64,000 nt of DNA from Sesamum alatum (GCA_034509735.1 JACGWO010000007.1:2418001-2482000); one strand, 5' to 3'; positions 32,593 to 45,983 are shown, counted from the stretch's first letter. Notes: generated by a model from the letters alone, not told the origin. Numbers and translations are program-made.

Positions 32593-33359
32593 ACGCATCA
32601 AATTTCTTTCTCTTATTTTTCCTTTTTTTTTTTTTTTTTTTGGGTTGGGGGATTCATACTTTTTCTTACAGATATTTTGTTATTAATTTAAGGATACAAT
32701 ACAAATAACTATTCTTACATTGATCAGAACTCTGAAATCATCTTCAAATATACTGTATGGATTTGATTCTGTCTAGCTGTGTGGATTAGATCCGACCTTC
32801 AATTGGATCTTAGATTTTCTTGCAAGTTGAGTTCAGAAAGTCGGACCTATTTAATTCTCAGCCTTAATCCCTCCTAGTTTATATTCTACTTATAATTTAG
32901 CTTAGTTAATTTTTTTACCCGGATCAGATCTGACCGAACCAAAACAATCATGCAATTGTTATGTGATTGATCACTTTTCTTAAACTGTACGTCAATCAGA
33001 CGACAAATATATTATACTTGTAATATAATTAGTTCAATTCTAGTCAAATCTGATCTGAATTAGAATTTCCTTCTGTGGTCTTAATTGGTTGTCCTAATGA
33101 ACCTTCCAATGTCACAATCTCGAGAAAGTCATTAGCGGGCGGCTTAATTAACGCTGCCTAATTAGTTATTTCTCAGAGTACAAAGGTAATGTCGACTTTA
33201 TACATATATCGTGTATACGTAAAATGAAATATAAAATGAGCGCGAATTTGAAATTGAGGATCCAGAATGGTCATATTTACCTTTGTCGGAATTGTGTAAG
33301 AGTGTTCATGGAGGCAATCTTTATATGATCGCTTTTGATCCGTCTGTAGAGGATATTCA
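32593..33359. other. Convergent intergenic spacer
   Basis: Lies between the 3' ends of the plus-strand GT4 gene and the minus-strand NFD4-like gene. It holds a long T-run (about 32624-32640) and otherwise plain AT-rich sequence, presumably both 3' UTRs and terminators. No repeat or gene recognised. Confidence 0.4.
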
Positions 33360-36300
33360 CTAATACAACACGGTCGATGTTCGACTTTGTTCAAATCTGT
33401 GATAAGCAGGCCTAGTTCTTAAGAACAACAGCACACTAGATGCTAGCCCCAGAAGAGAAATGCATCCCCACCACACAAAGGTCCAGAAATAGCATTTTCT
33501 TCCCATGCACACCACTGTATTAGCCAGACGGCCTACGCCTGAAACCGCATTGGAATCGTACACCAATGCAGCTAGGAAGCCGTAAATGAGGGATCCGATG
33601 GGGATGTTTGTGATGAGAATGTTATGGTTTACACCGGCACTCTCAGGTCCGAAGAGCTCAGATGTTATTGAAACTGCAGCAGCAAATATGAAACCGGAGC
33701 TGAGTCCGATTAGAGCAGTTCCAGCTTGGATTGCTAAGGGGTTACCTCCGAATGCGACAAGAATAAAGAAGGCGATTGGCGTAGGCAGGAGAGCAATCGT
33801 AAGCCATCCTGTCCTGGCAAAGTAGATTTTCCTGCAAATATGCATACATCTCTCAGTTATAACAAACAACATATGTTAGTCCAAATTTTGCAAGTGTCAG
33901 ACTCTTGTTATCTAGATTCATTTTATCAGTTTTTCTGAAACGGAGTTTGAAATTTGTAATTAAACTTCAATGAGTTTACTTACGTTCGAATGAAGTCCGG
34001 AGCAGCAGAAAGCAGGCGGCCGAAGAAGGAGAAGGCAGAATATACAGTAATTAGCCTTGAGTTCATTAAACTATGTCCAAGTGATTGAGCTATCTGCCCG
34101 ATATTATTACTGTACACAAGACCAATAGTGCCTCCACAGAAGTATGCAAGATAGTATAGCCAAAAGTCCAATTTCCGGACGAGCATCCTTGCTGTATGTT
34201 CTTGCCCAAGAAACACTAGCCGGTCTTTTTCAATCACAGTTGCACAAAGACAACTTTTATTAGCACCATGAGGAGATCCTTCAATATTAGAAGAGTTGGT
34301 CAATCCAGTTGCCAGGCTATCACGACTAAGGAGCTCTTTATGTAGTTCCAGATCTTCAGCATCAACAAGAATAAATCCCGAACCATCAAGGCGGAAGCTT
34401 GAGTAAACTGTGCGCCTGAACCAGTTTCTAGCATAGATAACGCCGGGGATGCCTAAGGGAAGAATTAGAAGGAAAACGGCACCAGCAAAGAGGAAACAAG
34501 CCGTTAATGAATTTGATGGATGGAGGAAAAGAAGATATAGGCCTGTGATAACAGCCAACAAGTTCAACTTAAGGAATGTAAATTGGTCACGCTTAACGAC
34601 ATCCGGGTTGGGAGGATCCACGGGAGGTTGGCGAAGGATGGGAAATAGTGCTGCAATTGATGTGAAGAGTGGAACCAAAGCATTGAGGAGAAGATAGACG
34701 GCGCACGTTGAAGGGTTAAGTGAATTCACAGCAAGGTTGTATAAGGCTGCACTTACACCATTGAAGCTCACTGTGAGAGAAAGAGCAAGTGGCCTATTAG
34801 ATGGGAAATTCTTTATGCAGAGAACAAAGCAAACTGTATTGAACCAGCAGATGCTGCATCCAGCTAACAAGCAGAGTAAAAATACCTGCAACAGAAAGTT
34901 GACCCAGTTATGCCATCATTATCACTAATGTTTTCATGTTCACATAAACAGCAAACTTCACATAAAGATGAATGGTTTAATTTCTTGTTGATTCAATAGA
35001 GAGAACCATGCAGTTAGATCCAATGAGTCGTAATAAACAACCGGTGACATACTTTTATCTCGATATCATATTTTAATTCATATATGAGCAATGTGTTCTA
35101 TTTGTGAAGAGAAAATATTAGGTAAAGTCTGCCATTGTTTTTCTTGACCCCAAACTTTATGGAATGTGGAGATCCAGCCATCCTGAAAATGGCGTCCGAA
35201 TTCATTCAATCTAAATTTGACCATCAACAAAAAAGGAAAAAGAAAAAAAGGGTGGCCGTCAAGAAAAAAAAAAGATGCAATTTTTACAAACAAAAGTGGA
35301 AATTTTAGGTGCGTAGATTTAAGATTCAATCAAACCTGATAGGTTAGAAACATACTGTTAATAACAAATGAAAAGTCTACATAAGTTTTGGATAGCATTA
35401 AAATGGGAAACGAGCACCCAAATTAAGGTGGATCGAATTTTCTGTTATAAACTTTATTCCATCTTTTATTCCGTTTAACATATACATGTCACGTGTATGA
35501 AATCTTTTCTTAAATAAAATACATGATATCATCTTTATATACTCGGGATGTTTGTGTTGAATGGAGGAAGACAGGATACTATTTGCAACAGAAAAACCAA
35601 TATGAAATTAAGGAGGCCAGTGAGATATAGGTAGACAAATCACTTGGAGGATATAGCCCCACATATTCTGCTTCAAGTACAAATTTATTTTCATGGCTAC
35701 AATTTCCTCTAAATGTACCTTTCGCTATCGCAATTCTTTGTAACGCGTAACAACAAAAGAAAAAGAAGCAAATTTTTTCTAACAGTGTCCTACGAATTTT
35801 AGGTCCATTCACCGCCCGAGAGTATCAGATAAGGTCACAGGAGTTTGTTCATTTAAAAGGAAAATAGGATATTCTGTCAAAAAACATAAGATCAAAAAAG
35901 TTATTCAACCTATAGAATGCTAATTTATATTGCAAACTAGTTAAATATCAACAATTATATTAAGATATCAAATACTAAAGTGGTACATAAGAAAATTGTC
36001 AGGGATTTGACCATAAAATCTTTTAGTTTTGGAAAAACAGTTCTATCCCGGCAGTCAATAAATTCTTTCATAAATGATAATAATGAGGTCTCAGAATTTT
36101 AAAAATGTATGTTGAAAGACCATTTTTGAGCTTTTTTTTTTTTTTTTTTGGAAGGGTAACTAGAATTAGATTAACGGAAAGGCAAATCAGCCTTCTTAAA
36201 TAGAATTAGAGTTCAAGTGAGCTCACATCTAAAACAATGTTGCTAGAAAATTTATACTTCACTTCTTAATATCTATTTTAAGTGAAAAAGAAAAAGTCTT

Positions 36301-37276
36301 CCCTCTATCTATAATTGCAACTTTTTCCAAGAAAAATAAGGTAAGGTGTTTGATTATCATATTATACATAACAAACTTAACAGACTTGTTAGTAATAAAG
36401 TTAACAGAAAAGTTAACATGGAAAAGACAATGTGAAATATATTAAAATCGAGAGTATTTGCAATAAATAGTGAGAATTAGAGAGTTTAAAGTTGGAATAT
36501 TGATGAAAAATTTAATAGAAAGATGGACATATTGTATTATAGTTTTTGGGTTCTTTACATAATACAGTACTTTAAAACAAGTACCTTTCTATTTTAGCTT
36601 TAAAAGGAAAACCGCTTTCTTTTAAGTTTGGTAGGGGGGAAGTTGCAAACACCCACTTTTAGCTTTTATACAGCGATAAGATAAAAATTATTCTGAAGGC
36701 GAACGCTAACAAATTTTTGAAAACGAGACATGCAAATTTGACCGACGAGGTGCATACGAAATCAAGTAATCCACCGTATTCAAAAATTGATGATCATAAC
36801 CAAAATCCGAAAAAGGAAGAACAAATTTTCAACACGGCGTTTGCCTTGCATTTTTCGACGAACGCCCAAACCAAACACACGTACCGAATTCACAGGGGAG
36901 AATAACTAACCACGAAATACGGCAAGGCAATCACGTTACTAATCACGAGCCACTGAACACCGTAACCAACCAATCCCATGGCCGCGGCCGTGAACATCAC
37001 CGCCCACAGCGGCAACCACATCAGCGCCAGCCCCGACGACCATCCCACCGCCTTTCCGAGGTCCGACGCTGTGGCGAGGTAGTTAAGCTGCACCTGAGAC
37101 ACGCCGAGAACCGCCTTCATCTCCGACGAGTAGGCGGAGAAGTCGAAATTCGTCCCCGTGAACGCCTGAATCCAAATCGTCGCCACTAGAATCATCCACT
37201 TCCGCGACTGCCCCGCCATTAGGAACGCCGGAAACCGCCACCGCACGACGGCGTCGTAGACCTTGACGTTCTCCAA
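33360..37276 (-). CDS. NFD4-like major facilitator (nodulin-like) protein, three exons
   Basis: Exons are 37276-36911, 34885-33984 and 33831-33360, joined by GT-AG introns in phases 0 and 2, giving 579 residues. Exon 1 carries the nodulin-like N-terminal domain (RKWMILVATIWIQAFTGTNF, SSEMKAVLGVSQVQLNYLAT, DLGKAVGWSSGLAL). Exons 2 and 3 carry the remaining membrane helices, with a long central hydrophilic loop. A C-terminal helix block (LIGLSSGFIFAAAVSITSEL, FGPESAGVNHNILI) ends in RTRPAYHRFEQSRTSTVLY. This is the NUCLEAR FUSION DEFECTIVE 4 group (AT1G31470, recollection). The Arabidopsis mutant fails polar nuclear fusion; the transported substrate is unknown. Length and motifs are complete. 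Intron 1 (2,025 bp) holds a MITE. Confidence 0.93.
35429..35604. mobile_element. Hairpin MITE, family M, copy 3, inside an NFD4 intron
   Basis: 176 bp with ends TGGATCGAATTTTCTG and an inverted counterpart (CAGAAAAACCAATATG). An exact 9-bp duplication AAATTAAGG flanks it at 35420-35428 and 35605-35613. It sits in intron 1 of the NFD4-like gene, away from splice sites. Confidence 0.85.
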
Positions 37277-37333
37277 TCTCCACTGGGTTTAGTGGTGGTG
37301 GTTTGGTGATGAATCTGAATTCTTACGTGGAAG

Positions 37334-37344
37334 CTTTTATATAC
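37334..37344 (-). promoter_or_regulatory. TATA box of the NFD4-like gene
   Basis: GTATATAAAAG on the minus strand, about 60 bp upstream of the ATG at 37276. Confidence 0.6.
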
Positions 37345-37429
37345 GCTCACATAATTTCGAGTGTATTAGTTACCAAAAATCAATATCCCTCCTTTCTTTA
37401 TACAAATCATTCTCTATCTTTTAAGTAAT

Positions 37430-38530
37430 TATAAATTCACCCCTGACAGTAAAAAAAAGAATAATTACACTCTCTTCCCCTGAACTTTGGTATAATTATA
37501 CATAAATAATTTATAATTTAAAAAATTATATCTAGTACCCTTGATTATAAAAAACATCAAGACCCTCTAACAAAAGTAATCAATTTACTTTTCTACCCAT
37601 TATATGTGGCTAAAAAAACTAGAAAAGAACATAAAATTTTAAAAGACTTAAAAGACAAAATTGGCGCTATATATATTTAGAAATGAACAGACGCTTTAGA
37701 CTAAGAAGATTAAATTGCAGAAAATATTATTTGATATTATTAAAATATCACAAAGAATGTAAATATTATATTTATGTTATCATAGTGATATGTTTGTACG
37801 ATTGAGTTAACAGAATATATGTCTTCTAAAATATTTAGTTAAATTACATAATATAGTGCATATATATAATTTTGTAGTGTATAAATATGTTCAAAATAAT
37901 AAAAAATAGTTTATATATATATATATGTTAAGGGCTAAATTTATTTTGACTGATCTAATTTATTTATTTATTAATTAATAATTATTTAATATAATAATAC
38001 TTTAAATATATTAAATGATTAAACTATTTACTCTTATAATTTAATTTAATTATGACAAACTCACATACATAAGTGTGTGAAATGCAAAGGGTAGTTTGAT
38101 AATATACATATATATATATATATATATATTTGACTTGCAATAAGTCAATTAAGGGCAAAAATGAATTTTCATTCAATGTATCTGCTGAGGTCAGCAATGT
38201 TTGTCAATTTCAATTAATTGAAAGATCTATTTGTTGGATGAAAATAAAAATAAGGGTACTAGGAGTAATTTCTCAAACCACATGAGATTTACGTGTAATT
38301 ACACCAAACCTTAAGGGAAGGGAGTGTAATTATTCCTAAAATAATAGAATAGTTTGTACAAAGATATCGATATTTTTGGGGAGTGTATGTATAATTTCCA
38401 AAAAATAGGGGTATTTTGTGAAAAAAAAAGATATTAACGTTTTTAGTGAGTATATGAATAATTTTTCAAAAAGACATGAATAATTTATATAAATAGATCA
38501 TATATTAGGGGTGTAGATGTAATTATCTCT
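37430..38530. mobile_element. Family E element split by another inverted-repeat element
   Basis: The inner element, about 37457-38336, has ends GAATAATTACACTC and their inverse GAGTGTAATTATTCC, with further mirrored phrases ('tctagtaccc' / 'gggtactagga'). Outside it, 'cacccctgacagtaaaaaa' on the left and 'aataatagaatagtttgt' on the right rejoin into the family E phrase seen intact at 28090. The inner element therefore landed in an older one. A (TA)n tract lies at about 38108-38128. Confidence 0.55.
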
Positions 38531-38595
38531 AATACTTTTATTAAAATTGATGTTTTAGAATTGGAATTTCAATTTTTAAAAATAAAACATAATAA

Positions 38596-38860
38596 TTAGT
38601 TGTCGCAACACACTCAATATATATTCATATTTTAAATGTTTATTACATTGGTTTAATTAAATGAAAGATAAAAAATTATTGATTATAAAATGAATGAATT
38701 TTAAAATTTATATAAATAAAAAGTTATTAATAAAATGCATTTGGTTAAAGAAATATAATTTTGTGGTAGGAACACACAAAATTGAGGACATTGTAGTTCA
38801 CACACATTTTGTCAACCAAAATAATTACTATATAAATCTCTCCTTTATAAATAGTATAGA
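38596..38860 (-). mobile_element. Small Helitron-like element, copy 2
   Basis: On the minus strand it starts TCTATACTATTTATAAAGG and ends CTAA, between a flanking A and T. A GTTGCGACAAC palindrome lies just before the 3' end. The start is shared with the larger element at 39842-40799. Confidence 0.5.
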
Positions 38861-39009
38861 TAGATAATAGTATTATAAAATTTAATATTTTGTATAATTT
38901 GTTAATTTTCTAACACTCGATAATCATTTATAAGTATATATAATAACTAAAGAGGAAATATATATATATATATATATAGACTCAATAGCACTTTTAAATA
39001 TAAAAAAGT

Positions 39010-39260
39010 TGGATAAACTACAACGAGTTTGAAATTTTTTAATTATTTGAAAACTACTAATATCCCAATGAGTTTGGAAACTACTAATATTTTTAAAGAA
39101 AAAAAATACTGCAATTGTGAAGTTGACAATTCCAAGCTTCATTCAAGGATAACATAATTTCATCAAACATTAAAAAGTTTTGATAATTTTTTAAATAATA
39201 AAAATATATTCATAATGATGTCAAATCTAAATGGAGTTCACCATATTTATGCCAAAAAAT
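39010..39260. mobile_element. Inverted-repeat element, family D (short)
   Basis: 'gataaactacaacgag' and 'tttgaaaactactaatatcc' on the left are mirrored by 'gataattttttaaataataaa' and 'cataatgatgtcaaatc' on the right, matching the other family D copies. Ends approximate. Confidence 0.4.
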
Positions 39261-39654
39261 TATTTCACAATTTATTTATAAAGAAAAGAAAATTATGTCA
39301 ATGTGAATTAAATTTACATTCTTTATATCTTTGTGTTAGTCTTGTGAGAATTTTTTTTATCACATTTTGATAGTAATATTGCATTTTCTTTATATGTTAT
39401 TGTGGCATACCATCTTTATGTGTATATAATAATTGAGTTTTTATATTTTAAAATATATTATAAATAAAAAATATAATATAAATCAATATATCATATTTTA
39501 TAAAAAATAAATAAAAATTAATTAATTTAGAGGTATTATGGACGCAACAAAATATAGGTGTCACAAACCAGTCATTTATAATTTTGAACACCTTTTGCAA
39601 TCTTATTTTTAAATTTATAATTTAATTTAATAGAAAAATAAGGTACGGCAATAA

Positions 39655-39838
39655 TAGAGGTTTGGCAGTGGGACCCGGCAGAGAATGGGAGCGCAAGCGC
39701 GGAGCTAACTCTCAAAGCAAGCTATGTGATTGGCTGCTGCCACTGCGGAAGATGGCGCGCGTCTGGTACCAGTCTTTGCCTCCCAATCCAATGCCTTCAA
39801 AATTCCCTGCACCCAATCCACCTAACTTGTTTTAATTA
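39655..39838. other. GC-rich island, promoter-like, no frame
   Basis: About 180 bp clearly richer in GC than kilobases on either side, with a CCAAT box (ATTGG at 39729-39733) and GGCGCGCG. No reading frame, tRNA or inverted repeat is associated. It abuts the 3' end of the Helitron at 39842. It may be a stranded promoter or 5' UTR of a lost gene. Confidence 0.4.
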
Positions 39839-39841
39839 TTA

Positions 39842-40799
39842 CTAGCAGTCTATGCACACACGCGATACGTGAATAAATAAAAAATATATATAAAAATATT
39901 AACGTATATTAATCTATATGTTTAATTATGTACTTTGATCAATTTTAGTATATGATTTATTTTACATCAATGTTTAGTAAATTATTAATCGTATATTTGT
40001 TAACTGTGTGATCTAAAATGATATTATGCAAAGTTTTATCTACGAAATCAATTGGTTACCACTGAGGTGTATATTCGGATAATCACTTCGACGCCACCGG
40101 TAACCGGCTAATGAAGACCTTTGGACGATGATTTTTTGATTCTCTTTCTCTTGCTTGAAGAATGGCATGAACGGGCACTTTGTCTTCGATCAATAGCAAA
40201 TAATTAAGTAAATTTGTATAAAATTAATTTACAAAAATACTAAATGAATGAGCTTAATCTATCTATACTATTGTAAAAAAACATGCTATTTTTTGTCTAA
40301 TAAATTGTGATTATCTCATATTTCTGTCACATTTTTTTTTAGAAAAATTAAAAAAATATCCTCCAAAACAAACCTGAATTTTAAGTTGAATAAAAATATA
40401 TAGAAGATAGCATAAAATAAAAGAAGAAAATAAAGAACATACTAATTACATATTTTTTATTAAGACCAAATGTTGGAGATATATATGAATATATTAGTTT
40501 GTGATAGAGGTTTTAAACTTTTAATTTGATTTTTGTAGGAAAAAAAGAAAAGATAAAGTTGGTGGGAGAACATGGGTGGTTATGGCAAGAGGGCATATTT
40601 GGTAGTTTATAAAATTGGTATGAGAACTACCAATGAGATGGTGAATTTTCATTTTTGTCCTCCAAAAATAATTAATTCATCTTATAGAAAGAAATCAACA
40701 AATGTATTTTAAGAAAAGCAAAGGGCAATTGTTGTAAAAATACATAAATAACTTCCACAATAGACACAAAAGAAGGTTTCTTTTTATAAATAGTATAGA
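39842..40799 (-). mobile_element. 958-bp Helitron-like element with possible captured fragment
   Basis: On the minus strand it starts TCTATACTATTTATAAAAAG (preceded by A) and ends CTAG (followed by T). A 3' hairpin CACG-TATCG-CGTG lies about 17 nt before the end, as in Helitrons. The interior is AT-rich except for 40040-40195, a higher-GC patch that looks imported. No RepHel protein; non-autonomous. Confidence 0.7.
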
Positions 40800-41009
40800 T
40801 TATTTTATTACATATATATATATATAATTATTTTTATACTTCATAATCTATGGTCTATTTACGATAATCATTTATATTTTTGCTGACAACCATAAAGCAA
40901 TGATAATTTATGCAATAATGTTAACGTTTATAGGGGTTGATGCGTGCAAAAGTCGCATGTCGGATAAAGCTTGTGGACTTGAAGTCTTTTAGGCCGATTT
41001 CTCTCGCAA

Positions 41010-41690
41010 GCCTGAAACGAGGACCTGTAAAAGAAATGTTAGTATTTCGACGCTCAAGTCAATATACAGTTTTGAAAATAATATGATCTTAAAGCAAATA
41101 ACAAAATAATGATGAAGATTGCAAAGTGGAATAACGCGAATATGAGAGTGCTTTTGCAACTTTGTAAGCAATTTAGAGTGCTCGTGTAAGGCCAAGATAC
41201 ATTATCCATTACTAATAGTTGAAGTCCCCTAGTGAGAGGGTCTTGTCCCCCGGGGAGCGGGGGAGATGGTTGTTGCGAATAGGTCTCCTTAGAATTTGAA
41301 ATCTATTGGAGAGCTCCTGATAGAGTCTAGTTTCGCTGGGAGAGGTCAATGTCAGATAGTAATCCTACTAACCGTATCCCGATTTCTTGGGGAGGTTGTC
41401 AACGTTGAGGCTTTGCCATGTCCTTGTCATACTCTACATGTACGTCCATGTTATCTTGACATGAGTGATTTATTGCCACTTGGGCGGACGTCCTCTTGGC
41501 AGCTAGGGTGGCATTGGGCCCCCTGCTTCCTTGGGCCGGTGAACTACCCCCTTGGGCTTCTTTCTTCTTAGGCCATGGTTGAGTGAGAGCTTTTGGGTCC
41601 TTGCCTTATTCAGCCTCCTAAGCTCATGCTAGCCTTCCATGAGTGGGCCGCGGATTGGGTTGACCCTTTTTTGGGTATATTAGGAGTGTA
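41010..41690. repeat. Unclassified GC-richer repeat block
   Basis: Begins with 'acgctcaagtcaatatacag' (family of 28390 and 29200), continues with a moderately GC-rich segment ('cttgtcccccggggagcggg', 'ttgggccccctgcttccttg') and ends near 'ttttttgggtatattagg'. The open frame at 41296-41571 has no family signature and is treated as chance. Confidence 0.4.
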
Positions 41691-43154
41691 TATATAATTT
41701 CTCAAAAAGAATAGGTGATTACCGTAAATAATATTGATATTTTTTATGGGTGTATGAGTAATTTTTTAAAAGATATAAATATTTTGTATAAATAAATCAT
41801 AAGTCAGGAGGTGTAAATATAATTATCTTTTTTTTTTTTCAATAATGCTGGTAGTGTCATATTCACCCAAGAGAAAAGTTTCAAAGCTTATGATATTTAA
41901 TTTTGAAAATAATTAGTTAAAAATCATAGAAGTTTTGCAAGGCAAATATAATAAATTAAATTTCCAAATTTCTTTGTTTATAAAATTTCAAATTTGACTT
42001 AATTAGTGAGAAACTTATAATGTATACATGAACCAAGCTGTTGTGTTCAATTCATTAATAAAAGCTAAATTACAAATAGTGCTTTTAAAGTCTGATAGAG
42101 CAACAAATAAGTTCAGGCAACGTGTTTGATTCGACTCGATTTATTTCACACTTTTAGTACCAACAATATGCTTACCTATATATGAATCATCAAATTAATG
42201 AAAGTAGTAGATAGTAAATAAAATATTTATTTTGAACACGGAAATGGTACATATTTGCAACTAATTTTAACTCTCCAACCTGTTAATTTTTACAAAAAAT
42301 AATGGTTAATGTATTTACTCATGTAATAGAAATAAGTTGTAAGTTAAGTAACGTGAGTGTCCAAAAACAAGAGTAAATAATGGAAAAAAATTTTATGTTA
42401 GAGTGTTTAGAAAAACATATTAATACGTATAATTTTATCAATAAGTTACAAAAATTTGTTGAAAACTACAACTTTTCGATTAAATTGATTTAATTTAAAC
42501 AAATTGAAATCCGAATTTATAAATCAAAAACATTAATTTTAATATATAGTATTATATTAAGAGAGAACACCTCTTTTGTGTCTCTCCTAAATTTGATCTG
42601 CCAATTTTTTTAATTATATTTAATATTTTATTAATTATTTTCTATCTTCTCGACTTTTCATTTTTTTCTATCCTCTCAACTTCTCATTTTCTTCGTTCTC
42701 AACTTGCACATCCATTTTTCTTCTCCCTTTTTCATTCAATATTTTCTCATATTTTTTAATATCTTATTATCTAATTAACATATTTTTAAAATAATAATTA
42801 TTTTTTAAATTTTAAATTAATTTTACACGATATTTGAGTGTGACACATGTAATAATAATAAATTAAGAATCACTTAACTATTTACAAATAACTCTTTGGA
42901 CTGAGAACAGTACAGTAAACTGCAACCCACAGTATTTGTAGGTGTGATTTAACGTGAATCATCTGATTCAGTTTGCTATAGTGGTTTTAAGTAGCTAAGG
43001 CCGTGGACGTGAATCACGGGGTGCCATCTGCCCATCTATACGAAATCAAAGGACATAAACTGATAAATGCTGCGGCTGCACAGTAACCAAGTAGCAGGCA
43101 GAAACCGTCGCTTTGGTTTTTTTCTTTTTTTTTTTTTCTTTTTAGGATGATTTT

Positions 43155-43685
43155 TCGTGGATCTTCCCCAAAGTTTAATATAACTACGCGTAAATTTCAT
43201 GTGATTGAAAAAGTTACATGTAATACATCTGAGAATTGTTTTCGCCTAATAAATAAGTCGCTATATTAGTCAAAACTCACCAAATTTACTGATATACACA
43301 AAAAAAGTTGAATGAAAATCCATAATACCCTCGATGAATTATTAATGACTTATATATTGCAGATCAAATAAATATTTATAACCAAACCACTCTTATATAT
43401 CTTCACATGTCAGTGAATGTGGGGAGATATATCTTCACCCGCTTAGTCAGAAAAAAAATATTTGATCTATAATAAGTCAGTAATAAATCGGTTAGGGGGT
43501 AAATATCGATTTTCATTCGTTTTTTTCTTTTTTGGTTAATATGAATAAATTCGGCGAATTTGACTAACGGATGAACCTATTTGTTAGTTGGAAGTTAACA
43601 TCAAAAGTACTATATGTAATTTTTCAAACTATGGGGGATTTATGTGTAATTACACCAAACATCAGGGCCCTGTGTAATTATCCCC
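43155..43685. mobile_element. Inverted-repeat element
   Basis: Left phrases 'aactacgcgtaaatttcatg' and 'aaagttacatgtaatac' are mirrored by 'actatatgtaatttttcaaa' and 'gatttatgtgtaattacacc' on the right. Diverged, non-coding, no TSD identified. Confidence 0.45.
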
Positions 43686-44819
43686 TTTCTTTTTCTTTTT
43701 TTTTTTTTATTATTAACACTTTGTGTGGATGTTTAGTAATTAATGTAGTACAAAATTTTACACCAAAAATATCGTTATGGTCAAACACCGTAGATTTTAG
43801 ACAACTCATTCATTAGCTTGTAATTAACTAAAAAAAGTTACATCAAAATTATTGAACGTTGACCGATCGCGAAAAAGAGCCCAACTCAAGACGCTACTTT
43901 TTTGTTAATTATGGATTGGTTGCGAGCGTAGCTTTTGTAAATATAACACCCTAAATGAGTGTCCGTATATAATTTATATGGTAATTAGGTTTACTTACAA
44001 AAACATTCATTGCTATCTCTGTAGAATTATAAATACGACCTCTGAAGGGGTGTCGACCTAATTTTTTCAAGTGGTGTTTCTATAAGTTTTTGCCCATTAG
44101 TGAGTCGATGTATATTATAATTACAATCTCAACGGGTGTAATTATAATTTTTTAAATGATAAAAAATATTTGTGTAATTAAACTTAAGGTAAAAGGGTGT
44201 AAATCTGATTTACCTTAATTTATATTTATAGTAATTACTGCTCCATCAACAAAATTTTGTCATTTTCAAACCACTCTCATAATTGACCAAAAAAAAACCC
44301 ATAATCCACGCTTTCTCGATGGACATCTTCAATTAATTATTTTTCTTTTCATGAAACGATCAATTACATTATTCACTGTATTGATCTATTCAAACTGCAT
44401 GCAAAATAATTAATAATTACTACTAAAACACATAAATACCTACTCAGGAAATATGATCCAAAACCTATGATTAAATAGTAAATTAAATTAAATTCAAACT
44501 TTCATATATTCCTAATTAATAGATAGTTTTGGCAATATCAAAATAAATAATTTTTGTTATTTGTGTCCTAGTCCCATACTATGATGCCCAGATATTCTTA
44601 AAAATGATGATTTCGTGCAATATCCGATACTTTTAAAATCAAGCACAATGTGTATACTTGATAGATACGTATCGAATACAATTTTGCAGTATTCAAAGAA
44701 AAGAAAAATTTAGGATACGTATTATAAACGGTTCTGAAAACATTTGATACCTTTGGAGTACGACAAATATACCAATTGATACAATTTCAAAGTTTTATGT
44801 TAGTTCGTTTTGTATTTTA

Positions 44820-45097
44820 CTAGTCGTCATGGCACATCGTTTCTGTGTGTATATACTAGACAATTTTTTATGATTTATAAATAAGAGAAAATATATACAC
44901 TAACACATCACGTTAAAAAAAAGAAGAAAAGAAAGAAAAAATTAATTTATCAATTAGTATAAAATTTGGAAAGTTGAATAAAGTAGTTATCATATCAGTT
45001 GAGGGTTATTTTTGGCATCACAAAAAAAGTGGTGCGACAGTGTCATTAACCGCCATTTGTGAGTAAAAAAAGGGGTTTCTTTTATATAATAGTAAGA
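44820..45097 (-). mobile_element. Small Helitron-like element, copy of 2224-2511
   Basis: 278 bp. On the minus strand it starts TCTTACTATTATATAAAAG and ends CTAG, with A/T flanks. It is alignable almost end to end with 2224-2511, including 'catatcagttgag' and 'cattaaccgcc'. Non-coding. Confidence 0.7.
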
Positions 45098-45528
45098 TGA
45101 CTAGTCGAATTTATGAAAATTTTACATAATATTGTATTGCACCATACAACGTTTGTTTACGCCTCCAAATACACCGTAGATTCAATTAACTTTTTTAGGA
45201 AAAATGTAATCTTATAAATATGTTTATATATATATGATGCGTATCGGGGTCCAGTAGCACCATAATAGTTGAACGAACTTCTTTAAAATTCGAAAATCAA
45301 AGGGGAACTAACCTGCAAGATAAAGGTTAACACTTTGCTATTTAAGTCAGTGATTGAATTATTTTTTTAAAAAAAAAAATGGGAAGAACTTGAAATAACA
45401 TGGATGGTAAAAGTTACCAATCGCCTACAACAAGACCTCTATCTACAGGGGTTAGTAGAGTGAGTTTTGTGGGTTAGATAGTGCAAATTGCATATCACTT
45501 GGAAGTTAGCTTTGTAATGGTATTATTC

Positions 45529-45983
45529 GGGGAAATAACATTTTTCATCCATAACTTAGGGTCTTTTCACTTTTTGTCCAATTGGATACGAGATTATCAC
45601 TTTTGGTCCTGTAACTTTAAAAAAGTAGCACTTTCGATCCCATAACACTTTCCGTTAGATATTTAACGAAAGTGCCACATGACCGTTAAGTCAATAAGAC
45701 TAAAAGTGTTACTTTTTGAAAGTTATGGGACTAAAAGTGAAAAATTCATAACATATGGGACCAAAAGTGAGAATCCCATAACATATGAGACCAAAAGTGT
45801 AAAGGCCTTAATGGCCACGTGCTATGCACGTGGTGTTTTTCGTTAAAAAAATTAACGGAAAGGTGGCATGTGACCAGAAGTGCTACTTTTTAGAAGTTAC
45901 GGGACCAAAAGTGAGAATCCCGTAATCAATGAGATTAAAAGTGGGAAGACCCTAAATTACAGGACGAAAAATGTTATTTCCCC
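45529..45983. mobile_element. 455-bp inverted-repeat element with intact TIRs
   Basis: Both ends read GGGGAAATAACATTTTTC inward. The arms continue with 'cctgtaacttagggtctt'-type sequence. Internally the phrases 'gggaccaaaagtgagaatcc' repeat in direct and inverted order, so it folds into a long hairpin. A clear TSD was not found. Non-coding. Confidence 0.7.

Noticed and set aside
41296..41571. 91-codon plus-strand open frame
   Set aside because: Lies in a repeat block, no signature, no splice or promoter context.
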